Under the pieces are notes generated by a model, which saw only the letters and a list, made by a program, of their open reading frames with translations, had not been told where the DNA came from and did not search any database. A DNA stretch of 36,558 nt from Allomyces arbusculus (taxonomy: Eukaryota > Blastocladiomycota > Blastocladiomycetes > Blastocladiales > Blastocladiaceae): positions 1 to 36,558 of the forward strand of contig JADHYV010000123.1 in assembly GCA_027604705.1 (NCBI GenBank), in the 5' to 3' direction. Position 1 is the first letter of the stretch. Every line of letters starts with the position of its first letter. Positions 21,473-33,100 of this stretch are shown piece after piece. Made by a program: the position numbers and the translations under genes.

Positions 21473-23405
21473 TCACGTGCCGCCGCCATGCAAATCGTGC
21501 ATCGACCCATCGTGCGCACCGCCGCGCTTCTCGCTACCACGCGCGGAGCTCGGCGACATCGCACGGTGCCGCACCGGCGACGTCGCACGCTGCGTCCCTC
21601 CCACGACGGCCGACGACGAACCCGCTGCGCCGCCCTGCGGCCGCGCGGCAAACGGCGACCCCATCGGGATCTGCACCATCTTATTCGCCACCGGCGGCGC
21701 GGGCGTCCCCGGCGACCGGACCAGTTCGTTGATCGTGTGCGCGGCTGGCATCACAACAACGACCGTGTCCGGGTCGGCCTCCGACACGTCGCCAGCTTGC
21801 GCCGTGGAGCGGGGCCTCGAGTCGGGACCCGACGAGCCAGTCGTGGTGGGGGAGGAGTGTGCGGTCGCCGCAGCTGCTGCCATGGTTTCGCGCCGGTCGA
21901 GTTCTTCTTGCCCGTCGAGCGCGCGGACGAGTCGGCCCCACCATCGGTCGCGGCCGACTTTATGCTTGACGGTCCAGTGCCAGAGCGTGTAGACGGTCGT
22001 GATGATGAGCGCAGCGATCCAGACGTCGATACTGGAGGTCAATGTGGGGGGGGGGGGCGCGTCAGTGATGCTCAATCAATCAACGCATCATCAACCCACA
22101 AATCAAACGCTGAATCGCTCACTACGCGACTTCCCCCGTCGCGGTAAACCGTGGAAAACGAATCAAGAAAAGTACCTGTAGTGATATGACGTGAAAACGA
22201 GCGAGAACAGGGCGATGCATCCACATATAAACGCGAGGATTTGTACTGGTCGCCAATCGCAATACGTGATCCACAATCGCGCGCTAACTACAAAGAAGAT
22301 ACTGTGGCCTGAAAAGAACACATCGCCGCATGAGTACCTTTTCTCGTTGAATACGGTCCAAGAATGTCAGTATTAGTCGAATTCGTGCTTCGAGGGGTGC
22401 CAGGACTACGTACCGCGCTTGGACGAGCAGCAGCAGCGCGTCGAAAAAGATATTCGGTTTCGGGTGCGACACGCACTACATTTCCGTCCAAGGCCGAATC
22501 AGAACAGTTGATCCCGATGCTTCTCCACCCGCTCCCGCATCGTGCTGACTTCAAGCGGGACCAACGCACATCAAGCAGCGGATTTGGCAGCACCGTCACT
22601 ATCAATCGCGCGCAAGACGGTCAGTTTGCCTAAACGCGATCAGTCACCGAACCGTAGAGGTGAAATACGCACTCAACACGGTCGGCGCGCGCAGCAAGTA
22701 AATAATCCCGCCGACATAAAACGCCCTCCTCAACACCGTGCACCCATACCGGCCATAGGTCACCCCGCGCAGAATAATCATGGCCGCGGCAATTTGCACG
22801 AACGTATCCGACAAGTTGCGCGGTAATCCCGTCTCGCGGTAGACCTTGTACGTCGCGTGCATGGCCGGATCGTCGAGCGGCCGCCGCTGGTCGATCGGCA
22901 ACAAGTTATTCGGGTTGGTGCGATCGACGGTCGAATTGGCAAGACAGGTGATGTAGGTGCAGATCACGATGAACGCAAACGCGCCGATCGTGAGCCGCAC
23001 GTCGTAGAACGACCGCCAAAAGGGCCACCGCGTGCGCAGCCATTGTCGGACGGCGGCACGGTGCGAGGGCTTGCCGCCGTGCGCAGCCGAGACGCGCGAG
23101 ATGCTGCGCGGTAAGGAATTGGGGAGCGGCAGTGTGGCCGCGGTCGTGTTGGCCGTGATGGCGGCGGATGCAGCAGGAGCCAGAGGCCTTGGTGCGGTTG
23201 TGGGCACGGCGGGCGCGGGTCCGGGTGGCGGCGGCACCGGATCAGCGGCGTGGGTGGGGATCGGTGCGGATGCCGTGGGCGAGGCAGGGGAGGCGAGCAG
23301 GGCGGCGTCGGGTATGGCAGGTGGGGACGCGGCCGAGGTCGGCGGGCTCCCGGCACCAGGCAGGGTGGGCGGCTGGTGCGCGTGCAGCAAGCGCGTGTCG
23401 GCCAT
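21473..23405 (-). CDS. Sphingomyelin-synthase-family membrane phosphotransferase (SMS/SMSr/IPC-synthase-like)
   Basis: Five exons, 23405-22673, 22598-22570, 22475-22414, 22337-22176 and 22031-21473, join in phase to 514 residues. The introns are 74, 94, 76 and 144 nt and all GT/AG. The family moves a phospho-headgroup onto ceramide in Golgi, ER or plasma membrane. The N-terminus (about 150 residues) is Pro/Ala-rich and hydrophilic. Helix 1 is IGAFAFIVICTYITCL, then come VQIAAAMIILRG and the family region RRAFYVGGIIYLLRAPTVLM. Next is TVLPNP, the catalytic C-G-D-V-F-F-S-G-H-S (His286), and H-Y-S-I-D (His327, Asp331), completing the triad as in human SMS1. Helix 6 is VWIAALIITTVYTLWHW. The small exons are needed to reach both catalytic blocks, which strongly supports the model. 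The cytosolic C-terminus is Ser/Ala/Gly-rich. Fungi normally make inositol phosphorylceramide with the unrelated Aur1, so the headgroup used here cannot be told from sequence. Confidence 0.85.
22046..22057 (+). repeat. G12 run (C12 on the sense strand) in the last intron of the SMS-like gene
   Basis: On the coding strand it is a C12 tract upstream of the acceptor ending CTCCAG at 22032. It could act as the pyrimidine tract. Confidence 0.85.
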
Positions 23406-24297
23406 GGTGCGGGCGGAGCGGACGCGCGGCGGAGAGTGCAGCAAGTCGGGCAAGCGGGCGGGCGCGCGGAGCGGTCAGTGGCGAGAGTCGATCTGGAGGA
23501 GAGCAGAGGTGGAGAGGGAGGGGTTGCAAAGGGCGATGGAGAGAAGCGGTGCACCAGCAGGGCAGCAGGGCGGGTCGGTCCCCTTTGCCGGTCGGCTGGA
23601 TCGCCTGCGGGGGAACAGCTGGTCTTGCACAATGGCGGCGGCGAAAGCCTGGGCGAAAAGTAAATCGGCTGCGAAGCAACGTGGCGTACCGGCGCCGCTA
23701 ACATCGCTTGAGTATTCGTCTGCTGGCCGGTTCCTTGCAGCGCCCGCCAGCGCTCGCCAACGTGACGGAACCGTTGCGAGTCGTCGTCGGCCGCAACGAC
23801 GTCGCGACCAGCGCGACCAAAGAGCAAATCAAGACGGTCAATGGGAGCAGGAGGCCCTCCACCCATTGGCAGGGCAGTCGCCTACAAATAGCCACCTCCA
23901 GGGCGACGCCAACGCACGCCAGGCCGAACCATCGGCCTGCCAAGACTGCAGCAGCGCCGTGCATCATCATGCCATGCCGTTCCTGTCCCGGCGGCGCGAC
24001 GCACCGCCTGGGCGTCTCGCGCAATCAAATTAGTTTCGCTGCTTCCGTTACGGGGGCGTGCGAGACGCGTGCGGGCGAATCGGACTTGGCCAACGCCGTT
24101 CCAACTGCCCGGAACGGTGCCCAGCCCTGGCCGGACCGACGATTTATCCCGTTTCCGGACGCAGGCGCATCACGTTGCCCATCTCCACCTACGCGCGCCC
24201 AGAAATCCACGACAAACTGCGCACAACTTGCATTTGCTGATCTCTCCTCTCCACCTTTCATCTCCACCTCTTGATCTCCCCTTCTCTATCCTTCACT
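23406..24297. promoter_or_regulatory. Region between the SMS-like gene (5' end) and the YAK1-like gene (3' end)
   Basis: About 890 bp that should contain the promoter of the SMS-like gene and the kinase 3' untranslated region. No coding domain is recognised on either strand. Confidence 0.4.
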
Positions 24298-27200
24298 TCA
24301 CTCGGCGCCGCCCGCCGCACTCTGCCGCCCCGTCGTCGTGCGCTGCCGCACATGCGCATTCTGCAACAGCTCCTGCATCCACTCCAGATCCACGCCCGTG
24401 CCATTCGCACTCACTTCACTCCCGCCCTCGATCGCCGGTGCCGCGGCCGCCGCCCACATGGCCAACGCATCGGCCTCGGCCGCAGGCGCCATCCCCGTAC
24501 TCTTGACCGACGCGCGCCGCGGCGCCGCGTGGCTCGGCCGGCGCGACCGTGCGGCCGCCGATGCCGCACGCGCGTCGTCGTCGGCGTCGTCAAGGAATTC
24601 GTCGACCTCGTCAAATTCGTCGTCGGCGCCGCCCGAGAGCGTCGAGTACAGCCCCAAGTGCGACGGGATCATCCGGTACGCCGGGTTCCACGTGGGCAAG
24701 TCCTGTGTCATCGCGGCTGACGTGCGCGCGTCTTGCTGCTGCTGGGGCGCACCGACGACGTGGATCCGGCCGACCGGCTGGTTCGCCACCGCCGCGGGTG
24801 AACCAGCAGCTGCAGCCGCAAGCTGCGCGCCATCGATCCCGGACGCACGCCGCATGCGCGCGTGCGCGGGCGCATCGCCTGCAGCCACCGCGAGGTGCAT
24901 CAGCTGCGTCGTGAGCGCCGCGGCATCGACCGCACCGGCCACCGCCGTCGCCGTGCCCAGATTGGGCGCGGGCGCGCCCGCGGAGATCGTCTTGGCGCGG
25001 CGCCGGCCCATGCGCAGACTGGTCGGCGACCCGCCAGCGTGGTGCGCGGGCACCGGGTCGGCCGATTCCGGTGCGGGAGTCGCCACGGTATGCGCCGACG
25101 CGGCTGGGGACGCCGTCGACGCGACGGGCGAGTTGGACGTGGCCGGAACACTACCGACGCGCGGCGTCCGCGGCCCGGCCGCGGCGGCATTGGCCGTCTT
25201 GACATTGACGGCGGCGGTCGGGCTCCAGGGCCCCGTGAACGGCGCGCCGGTAATGAACGGGTGCATCTTGGCCTGGTGCGCAGACCACCGTTCCATCGGG
25301 TTGAAACACAACATGCCCAGCAGGAAATCGACCAGGCACTCGCGCATGTTCATTTCGTGGTCGAGGTCGGCGCCCTGCAACTTGCGCGAGACGGGGTACT
25401 GCATGACAACGTCGCGCAAGGTCGTGCCGGCAAAGTACCGCTTCGAGGGCTGCTCGGTCGTGTTGCGCTCGCGCGCGTACTGGTCGCGCGGCTTGAGCCG
25501 GTACTTGGTGTTGGGCGTGTCCGACAGCTTCTGGAAAAAGGTCTTGGCGTTCTTACCGACTTCGAGCATGTAGGTCGGCGGCATGCCGAGCATGTCGACG
25601 ATTCGCGAGACTTGGTTGTACTCGGACGTGCCCGGGAACAGCGGCAACCCCAAAAACAGTTCGGCAGCAATACACCCAGTACTCCACATGTCGATCGCCG
25701 TGTTGTACGGCAACCCCAAGAGCACTTCGGGCGACCGGTAGAACCGCGACTGGATATAGGTGTAGACCGTCTGGTGTTCCTGGCAGGCCGACCCGAAATC
25801 AATCACCTTCAAGTCGGTCCCCGTCGCCGATTTCAGCAACACGTTCTCGGGCTTCAAGTCGGCATGGATCAATTTCGCGTCGGCCAAACACGCAAGCGCG
25901 TCGAGGATCTGCGCCGTGAACGTGCGCACCAACTTGAGCGAGAGCCCGCGGAACTGGTTCTGCTTGATCAGCTCGTACAGGTTGATCGAGAGCGGCTCAA
26001 ACACGAGACACAAGTGGCGGCGATACACAAACGAGTCGCGCAGTCGGATAATGTGCCGTGTATCGTCGGCGTCAAACTGCTTGTTGAGCACTTCGAGCAC
26101 GTTCACTTCCATGAGCGATTGGTTGAAGTAAGCCGGCTTGTTCTTGATCACTTTCACCGCCGAGACTTCTTGCGTCTGCACATGGTGGCACTTGACCACT
26201 TGCCCAAATGTGCCTTGGCCCAACAAGTCGACAATCACGTAACTGCGCGCCGGATCATCACCGAGCACGTCGTTGACGTACAGGATGTAATCATTGTCCT
26301 CGTTGTCGTACCCGTCGTTGCGGACGGGTTTCGCGGGCTTGGTCAACACGCGGCGCGGGTTGTGCCGCGGCGTGTACGCAAACGCCGGGTTCACGCGGCG
26401 GTACGTGTCAACCAAGGCCAGCGTCAGTTTCGACAGCGCCGAGTCGCGCGTACGCCGCACCATCGACTTGCGGAAATCGTTAGTCCTTGCCGTACGTGCG
26501 CGCGCATTAGGACGCGCGACTGCGCCCGTCGCGTTCGCCGGTGCCAAGGTGGGCACGCCCGTCAACGACTTGCGCCGCCGGTGTGTGGCCACCGCGGCCC
26601 CGCCGGACCCGGAACTTCCGGATTGCGCGAGCGTCCAAGGGGACGCGGCGCCGCCGGCAGTCGCCACGGCGCGCAGCGTGTGCCGCTTGCCCGCGAACGG
26701 CAGCGAGACGGACGCCGGTGCTGATGACCGTGCCGCCGAGGTGGGCCGTTTAGCCGGTGGCGGGGTCTTGGCCGTTGACGCCGACGTGGACCGCCCGGTC
26801 CCAGCCGAGTCGGTCGTGCGGCGTGGCGTGGTCGCGCGCATCGTGCGCGACGCCGATTGCGACGTGGGCCGTGCCGATGGGCCAGACGACGTGGGTCGCG
26901 TACTACTAGAAGACGACGGACTCGACGGGGCTTGCGCCGAGTTGGATGCGAGCGCCGTCAAGCGCGACGTGCCCGTGGTCGTTGTCGACGTGCGTGCTGG
27001 ACTGCCGCCGTTCGCTGCCGTCTTGGCCGTGCCGCCAAACGCCGACGTGGCCGCGACCGCGGCTGCAGCCGCACCGGCGAGGGTCGGGATCCGTGACGAC
27101 CGTGCGGGCGAGTTGGTGCTTCCGCTCGTATCCGGCGGAGTCATCCCTCGGCGACTGATTGTGCCGGTATCTGCGCCACTGCCACCGGAACCGGTCGAGC

Positions 27201-29276
27201 GCGACGTCGTCCCCGAGGACGACAAACTAGGCACCTGCCTTGTCGACCGGCGCCGCGCGAGCAGTGATCCTGGGGGCGACCCATTCGCCGCACTCGCCGT
27301 CGAGCTCGTACTTGACGCAGCCGCTGACGAGCGCGGCAGCGTCGACCGCGTCGTCCCCGTCGCCGAACCGGTCGGTGGCGTCGGCATCACGGGACTCTTC
27401 AACCGTGCCGACAGTGGTTCGCGCCGCGGGGACTTTGCGCGTGCAGTCCCGCTATTCGCCGCGTGCACGTCGACGGGCGGCGGGATCAGACTCGTCCGTG
27501 GGTGCGACCGCTCGGAATCCATGAAGGATCCGCGCATCGGGGACGCCAACGCCGCGTCGGATCGGGAGGTACCGCCGTGTGCGACACCGAGCGACAGCCG
27601 CAGGTGCGCCGCGCGCGACGTCGACGGCGGGCGGTCGGCGGCCTTGGTGGGGACCGCAGGGGCCGGGGACGGGGGAGCGCGCCGTGGCGGCGGCTGCGCG
27701 TCGTTGGATGCGCCGCGCGAGGGAGGCGGGATCGCTGTGCGCCCGTGCTGTGTCGGAGTCGGCGAACTGGGCGGTGGGCCGGCACTCGCGCGCCCCGCCG
27801 CCGCAGCGGCAAACGACGTGGTCGCGGCCGACGGCGTGGGCGGGACCGCCCAGTCGGCCTCGAGCCGTTTCGCAAACTCGTCGTTCGACAGCAACAGGAT
27901 CGACTGGTTGCCACCGGCATTCGCGGCCGTGTTCTTGGCGGTCGCCGCGTCCACTTGCGCACCTTCCGGCGCTTCCAGCAGCGCGGCGCTTGGTGGAGTC
28001 GACAGGGTCGAGTGTGCGAGGCGCGCGAATGCCATTGACAGCCGGTGTGCTTGCTTGGACGAGGCCGGCGCCAGCAGCGGGTCGGCAGCGGCGGCAGAGT
28101 CGGCCGAGGCGTGCGTGGTGCGCGTCGGCGGGCGCGACGTCGAGGGCGTGCTGCGCGGGTGGCGCGCCGTGGACGTGGTCGTGGTGGTGGTGGCGGCATC
28201 GAGCGATGTCAGGCCGAGGTCGGCAGCGAGCTGGTCGAGGTCGGCGGCGGCGCGTTGCGCACTATGGATCGTTGAGTGGGCCGTCACAAGTCAGCCACGC
28301 TGGTCACGCACACATCACATTTGAAAACAGCAACGTACGCGCTCGACGAATACCCATCCGCCGCAGCGGGCGCAACCGCAGGCGGCAGCGCGAGTGCCGT
28401 CGACGACGAGACGCTCGTATTCGACGTGCCAGCGGCAGAGCGCAGCCCGTACCCGCTCGACAAGCCCGTCATCGACGGCTGTCGGTTAAGCGAGCGCAGG
28501 CGGCGCGACGCGGGGGACGTGGCGAGCACGTTGGCTGACGGACTACTCGCTGACGCCGCAGCCACGACGGGTTCGTGCTGTGCAGCAACGGTCGCTGCCG
28601 CGCGCCCGGGACTCGTCCCATAGAGCAGCGACGGGCGCGTGTACCGCGGCGGCGAGGCGCCACGCGCACCTGCACTTGGGATGGCCTTGGAGGGGGTGGG
28701 TGTCGACCGGTCGGGCGCGGTCGGGATCATCGACGCGCGCGGTAACGTCCCCGAGTGCGTTGGGCGAGGCAGCGACGACATGCTGGTCGTCGTCGAAGGC
28801 GCGTTCGACGAGTCCTGGTGCATCTGCAGCTGCGCGAGAATGTTCTGCACCTTGGACCGCGCCATGGCTGCCGACGTGGCGACGGTGCTGCTGCTCGCGT
28901 TGGCGTTGGCGGCGGATGCCGAAGACGAAGCGTGCGACGAGCTGGCCGCGTCCGAGTGGACCGAGGGCGAGTCGTCGTCGCGCGGCGGTGGCGGCGGTTG
29001 CATTGCGTGCGCGTAGGGCAGCGACGAGGCCTGCGCTTGCTGAGTGGCGAGCATCGTCGTCGTGCCGGTTGGATGCGAAGAAGGCTGCGGCAGCGACGAG
29101 GACGGCGGGCGCGAGAGCGTGGGCGGGCGCGGGGACGGGGCCAGCCGCAGGAGCGTCGCGCTGCCGGCAGAGGGAGCGCCCCCCGACGTGGCCGCGGACG
29201 GGTGGCGCGGCGTGTAGCGTGTGGAAGAGGACCGCGTTGGCGGCGGGCCGTGCGGCGGCGGCACGGGGGCGTGCAT
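24298..29276 (-). CDS. YAK1: Yak1-type DYRK protein kinase
   Basis: Two exons join in phase: a 5' exon ending at 28339 and 28261-24298. The intron 28338-28262 (77 nt, GTACGT...CCATAG) removes a stop. The start is uncertain: I use the ATG at 29276 (MHAPVPPPHGPPP, about 1633 residues), but the frame is open to 29951 with other ATGs at 29612 and 29753. Yak1 is a growth-restraining, stress-linked Ser/Thr kinase opposed by PKA in yeast (family knowledge). The long N-terminus is Ser/Thr/Pro/Ala-rich and disordered. The block NPRRVLTKPAKPVRNDGYDN then YILYVNDVLG, typical of fungal Yak1, precedes the catalytic domain (about 26245-25250). This has GQGTFGQVVKC, AVKVIKNK, HADLKPENVLL, DFGSACQEH and the activation loop YTYIQSRFYRSPE with the DYRK Y-x-Y. 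The catalytic loop reads H-A-D where Yak1 usually has H-C-D. The C-terminal 300 residues are low complexity. It lies head-to-head with the hybrid histidine kinase. Confidence 0.92.
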
Positions 29277-30179
29277 GGTGGAGGTTGGCGGCGGCAGCGG
29301 CGCGGCCGGGCACGCGCCGTTGCTGCAGTGCGGGGTCCGGCCGGCAAGTCGGCGGCGGGCAGAGTGCAGCGCGACCGGCAAGTTGAGTTGGCGCGCGGAC
29401 GAAGTCGGTGGAGAAGGCCCGCGGTGGGCGGTGGTGGAGGTGGCACGGCGCGGCGGGCCGAACGAGGCGGCGGCGTGCGACACAGCGGCAGCGATGCGCA
29501 CGGGTGCACGTGGCCGCCGAGTGGCAGCACGCGCTTCGCGCCTCCCACCGGCCCGCGCGGCGCGCCGCCGCTGCTGCTCGCTGCTGCTGCTCGCTGCTGC
29601 TGCGTCCTCCATCACCTGCCGCATCACCGTCCGCGGACCGCTCGCGGGCACGGGCCCCCAACCGCGGCCGCGCCAAGTCATGCCGCGCGGCCGCCGCGCG
29701 GGCCGGCCACGTCGCCCGGGCGGACGCCAGGCCGCGCCCATCACGCGCGGCATCACGGCGCGGCCAGTCCGGCCCTCGTGCAGCCGCGGCGCGCCGCGAC
29801 CGCGGCTCCCCGGGTGCGCGGGCCTCGGCGCCCGATGCGCACCGCTTCTCCCGCCGCCGGCTGCCAGCGCGCGCCCCCGCGTCGCGAGCCGCCGATCTCT
29901 CCTGCGCCCGCCTCGCTCCGACGCGCGCACCGCGTCACCGGCCTGTCCCAACCATCACCGGCCCAGCCCCCCGCCAGCGCGGCCTCGCGACCGCTCCGGC
30001 CGATCGCGCCCTGACCTGCCGCTTCCCACCGCCGTCGCGCCGCGCACGCTTCCCCGGCCGCCACCGCCGCCGTCGCCGTCGCCACGCCGATGCGCTTCGG
30101 CCCCGCGCGCCCCGAATGCCGTGGCGTGATCTCGATCGCACGCGCTCCTTCTGCGTCCGCCCCCGCTTCTGCCGCGGCC
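29277..30179. promoter_or_regulatory. Divergent region between the YAK1-like kinase and the hybrid histidine kinase
   Basis: Up to 903 bp separate the two proposed ATGs; less if the kinase starts further upstream. It is extremely GC-rich with CTGCTG runs around 29570-29605, and no TATA element is seen. It should hold both promoters. Confidence 0.4.
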
Positions 30180-33100
30180 ATGGCAGCGACCTCGACGGCC
30201 ATGGCGCTCGCCGCCGCGCTCGTACCGCCGCTGCTGCTGCTCCTGCTCGTCGTCCCCGCGGGCCCTCACCGCACCGCGCAGGCGCTACCCGCGCCCGTTC
30301 CCGACCCCGCTCCCGGGATCCTGTCCGCGTCGTCGCTGCTCGCGTCCGACGGCGTCGTGCCGCGCGCCGCATGGCGCATTGACCCACCACTGCACGGGCC
30401 GCCGCGCGACCCGACCACGGATCCGACGGCGACGGTGTGGGTCGCCGTGTCGATGGTCTCCGACGCACTGATCGCCTTCGCCTACTTTGCGATCCCGGCG
30501 CAAATTTTCTACTTTGAGCGGCACCTGCAAGTGGACTCGCTGCGTGGGCGTCTGCGCGCGATCGTGTGGTTGTTTGAAGCGTTTATTCTGGCCTGGTGCG
30601 TTCTTTTGGTCGTCGACCACGCTGTGTCCTCGGCGGACCGAATCATTGACGGCAGTGGCGTGGTCCGGCTCGGGATTAGCGGCACGACGCACCTGCTCAA
30701 GGTCTGGACCACGTCTGACACGCCCACGCTCGCGCTCACCAAGGCTGTCACGTACGTTCTGTGTCGCGTCGCATTGCACCACACCGGCCGAGTCGCTCAC
30801 GCCGAACCCACATCGCCAGCGCCATCGTTTCGGTCGTCACGTCCGTTGCGCTCGTGCAGCTCATGCCCATGGCCATGCTCTTACCCGGCCGCCTGTTCCT
30901 CCTCGAAGAAGAACTCGTCGTGCGCGCACACAACGAGCGCGTCCTGCAAGCCGAAAACACCAACCTCACCAAATTACGCGCCATTACCATGTGCGTGCGC
31001 CGGGCTCTCGAATTCCACACGATCTGCGACATTGCTTCGGTCCAGCTTGCGCGGCACTTTGATCTCGTCGGATGCGCCGTCTTTGCGCTCGACGCGAATT
31101 GCCCCGTCCCCGACGGCCCCGCCACTCCCGCAGCCGTCGCGGCGGCATTGGCGACTGCACTGAGATCGGCACCGCCGTCGCCCGCCATCTCGCACTGTGC
31201 GTGGCCGTGCTCGCCCGTGCCCGGCCACGTGCCGCTCGCCGACATGCCCACGGCCGCGCCCAACACGCACTTGTGGGCACAGCACGTCGCGCTTGGTCCG
31301 GCGACGTGTGTTGCCCTCCACCATACCTCCGAGTACGCCGACTTGGTCGCTTCCCATGCGGCGGCTGCGGCGGCGGCTGCGGCCGGATCGCCACGAGCCT
31401 CGTCCTCGTCGCGCGGCTCGTCGTCACGCACGTCCACGGGCTCGGCACCACGGCGCATTCGCGCCTGGACGCGGTTCATGCAGCGGCGGAACAGTACCGA
31501 GGCCGACGAGCATCCGTGTCCGGCGCCCCCACCGTCCGCGCCATGGTCAGCGCCCGCAACCCCCGTCGTTTCCGCGCCGATGCGTGGCGCGGCGGTGGTG
31601 ACTATGCGGCGGCGGTCTCCGTCGGCGCCGACGAGCACGGCCGGTGGTGGGACAACCGCATCTGCGCCGGGGCCCGGGACCGCGCGCAACGACGACATGC
31701 ATTCGCCGCCGCCGTTACCGCACGCACGCGATATGACTGGGTCGACGGCAGTCTCGGGCGATTCGTTGGCGACCAGCAGCACTGGTGCGTCAGTCCTGCC
31801 GCCGCGAACGCCGTTGGCTGTCGGTGCACGGGTCGATTTTGCGGGCGTCGCCACGCTGTGGGGGCGGTTCCCACAACGCGTCGTGCTCGACCAGCCCGCC
31901 GTCGCGGCGGTCCTGGGCGAGTCAGCGGTGCCGTACGCGACGTTGGTCGCACTGCGCGCGCAGGACCGCGTGGTCGTCGTGGCGCTGTTCCACCGCGATC
32001 GGCCTGTCGGGGATAACATCATTTTGCACGACGCCTTGGGTCAGATCGAGATTGCGCTCGACCAGGCGGTGCAGATTGAGTACGAGGCGAAACGGCAGGC
32101 GCAAATGTCGGTGCTCGAGCGCGAAAAGCAGGAGGCCGAGGCGTTGAATTCAACAAAGACGATGTTTCTCGCGACGGTGAGCCACGAATTGCGTACGCCG
32201 ATGAACGCGATTATTGGGCTCGTCGATCTGCTCTTGACCAAGTACACGCTGTCGCGCGACATGCGCGAAGTGTTGGAAATCGTCGCCGTTTCGTCATCGA
32301 CGCTGCTCAATCTTGTCAACGACTTGCTCGACTTGTCGAAGCTCGAGTGCCAAGGGAACAATTTCACGCTCGACCACCGGCCGTTTTCCGTGCTCGACGT
32401 GGTCGAGAAATCGATCGAGGTCGTGTGCACGCAGGCTGAGGCCAAGGGATTGCACTTGTGTGCGCACCTCGACCACGAATTCAATGTGGTCGTCGGCGAT
32501 AAGTTGCGGCTGCGGCAAGTGCTTGTGAATTTGATGAGCAACGCGATCAAGTTTACAGAGCGCGGTGGGGTCACGCTGCGCGTCACGACCGAGGAGCCGT
32601 CGATGTTCGTCGACGACGGCGACGGTGTGTCCACGGACACGTCGCCCAAGACTCCAAAAACCGGCACGAGCAGAAGAAGTGGAAGTAGTAGGAAGCGCCG
32701 ACAAAGGATTCTTGATTACCGGCACGCCGCTGACAAGGACCGCACGCCGACAGCGTCGCACGTGCGCCGCCTGTCGCTCCCAGCGCCGCCATTGCCACCA
32801 CCCGCGCCGGCCATGCCGTCGCTGTCGAGCGATACGCTCGTGCCCACACACGCCGACACGGTCCCGCCTCCGCCGGCGCCGCCGCCCTTCCCGCCGCCTC
32901 CGCCGGCGCGGCCAGCGACCGACCACGACGGAGCCAATGTCGCGACGATCTTACCGAAACGGTCGGTCTACTTCCAAGTGCGCGATACGGGCATTGGCAT
33001 CGAGCAGGACAAGATGCACCTGCTGTTTGAGAAATTCCAGCAAATGGACGCGACGATTTCGCGCCGGTTTCATGGGACCGGGCTCGGGCTCGCGATCACG

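Noticed and set aside
22288-22605. 105-codon minus-strand frame inside the SMS-like gene
   Set aside because: It starts with TTG and reads through two introns; the spliced model explains its pieces better.
26294-28324. 676-codon open frame on the plus strand, antisense to the YAK1-like gene
   Set aside because: It has no domain, is Ala/Val/Arg-rich as expected for the complement of GC-rich coding DNA, and overlaps a well-supported kinase. The same holds for 24862-26724 and 24338-25573.
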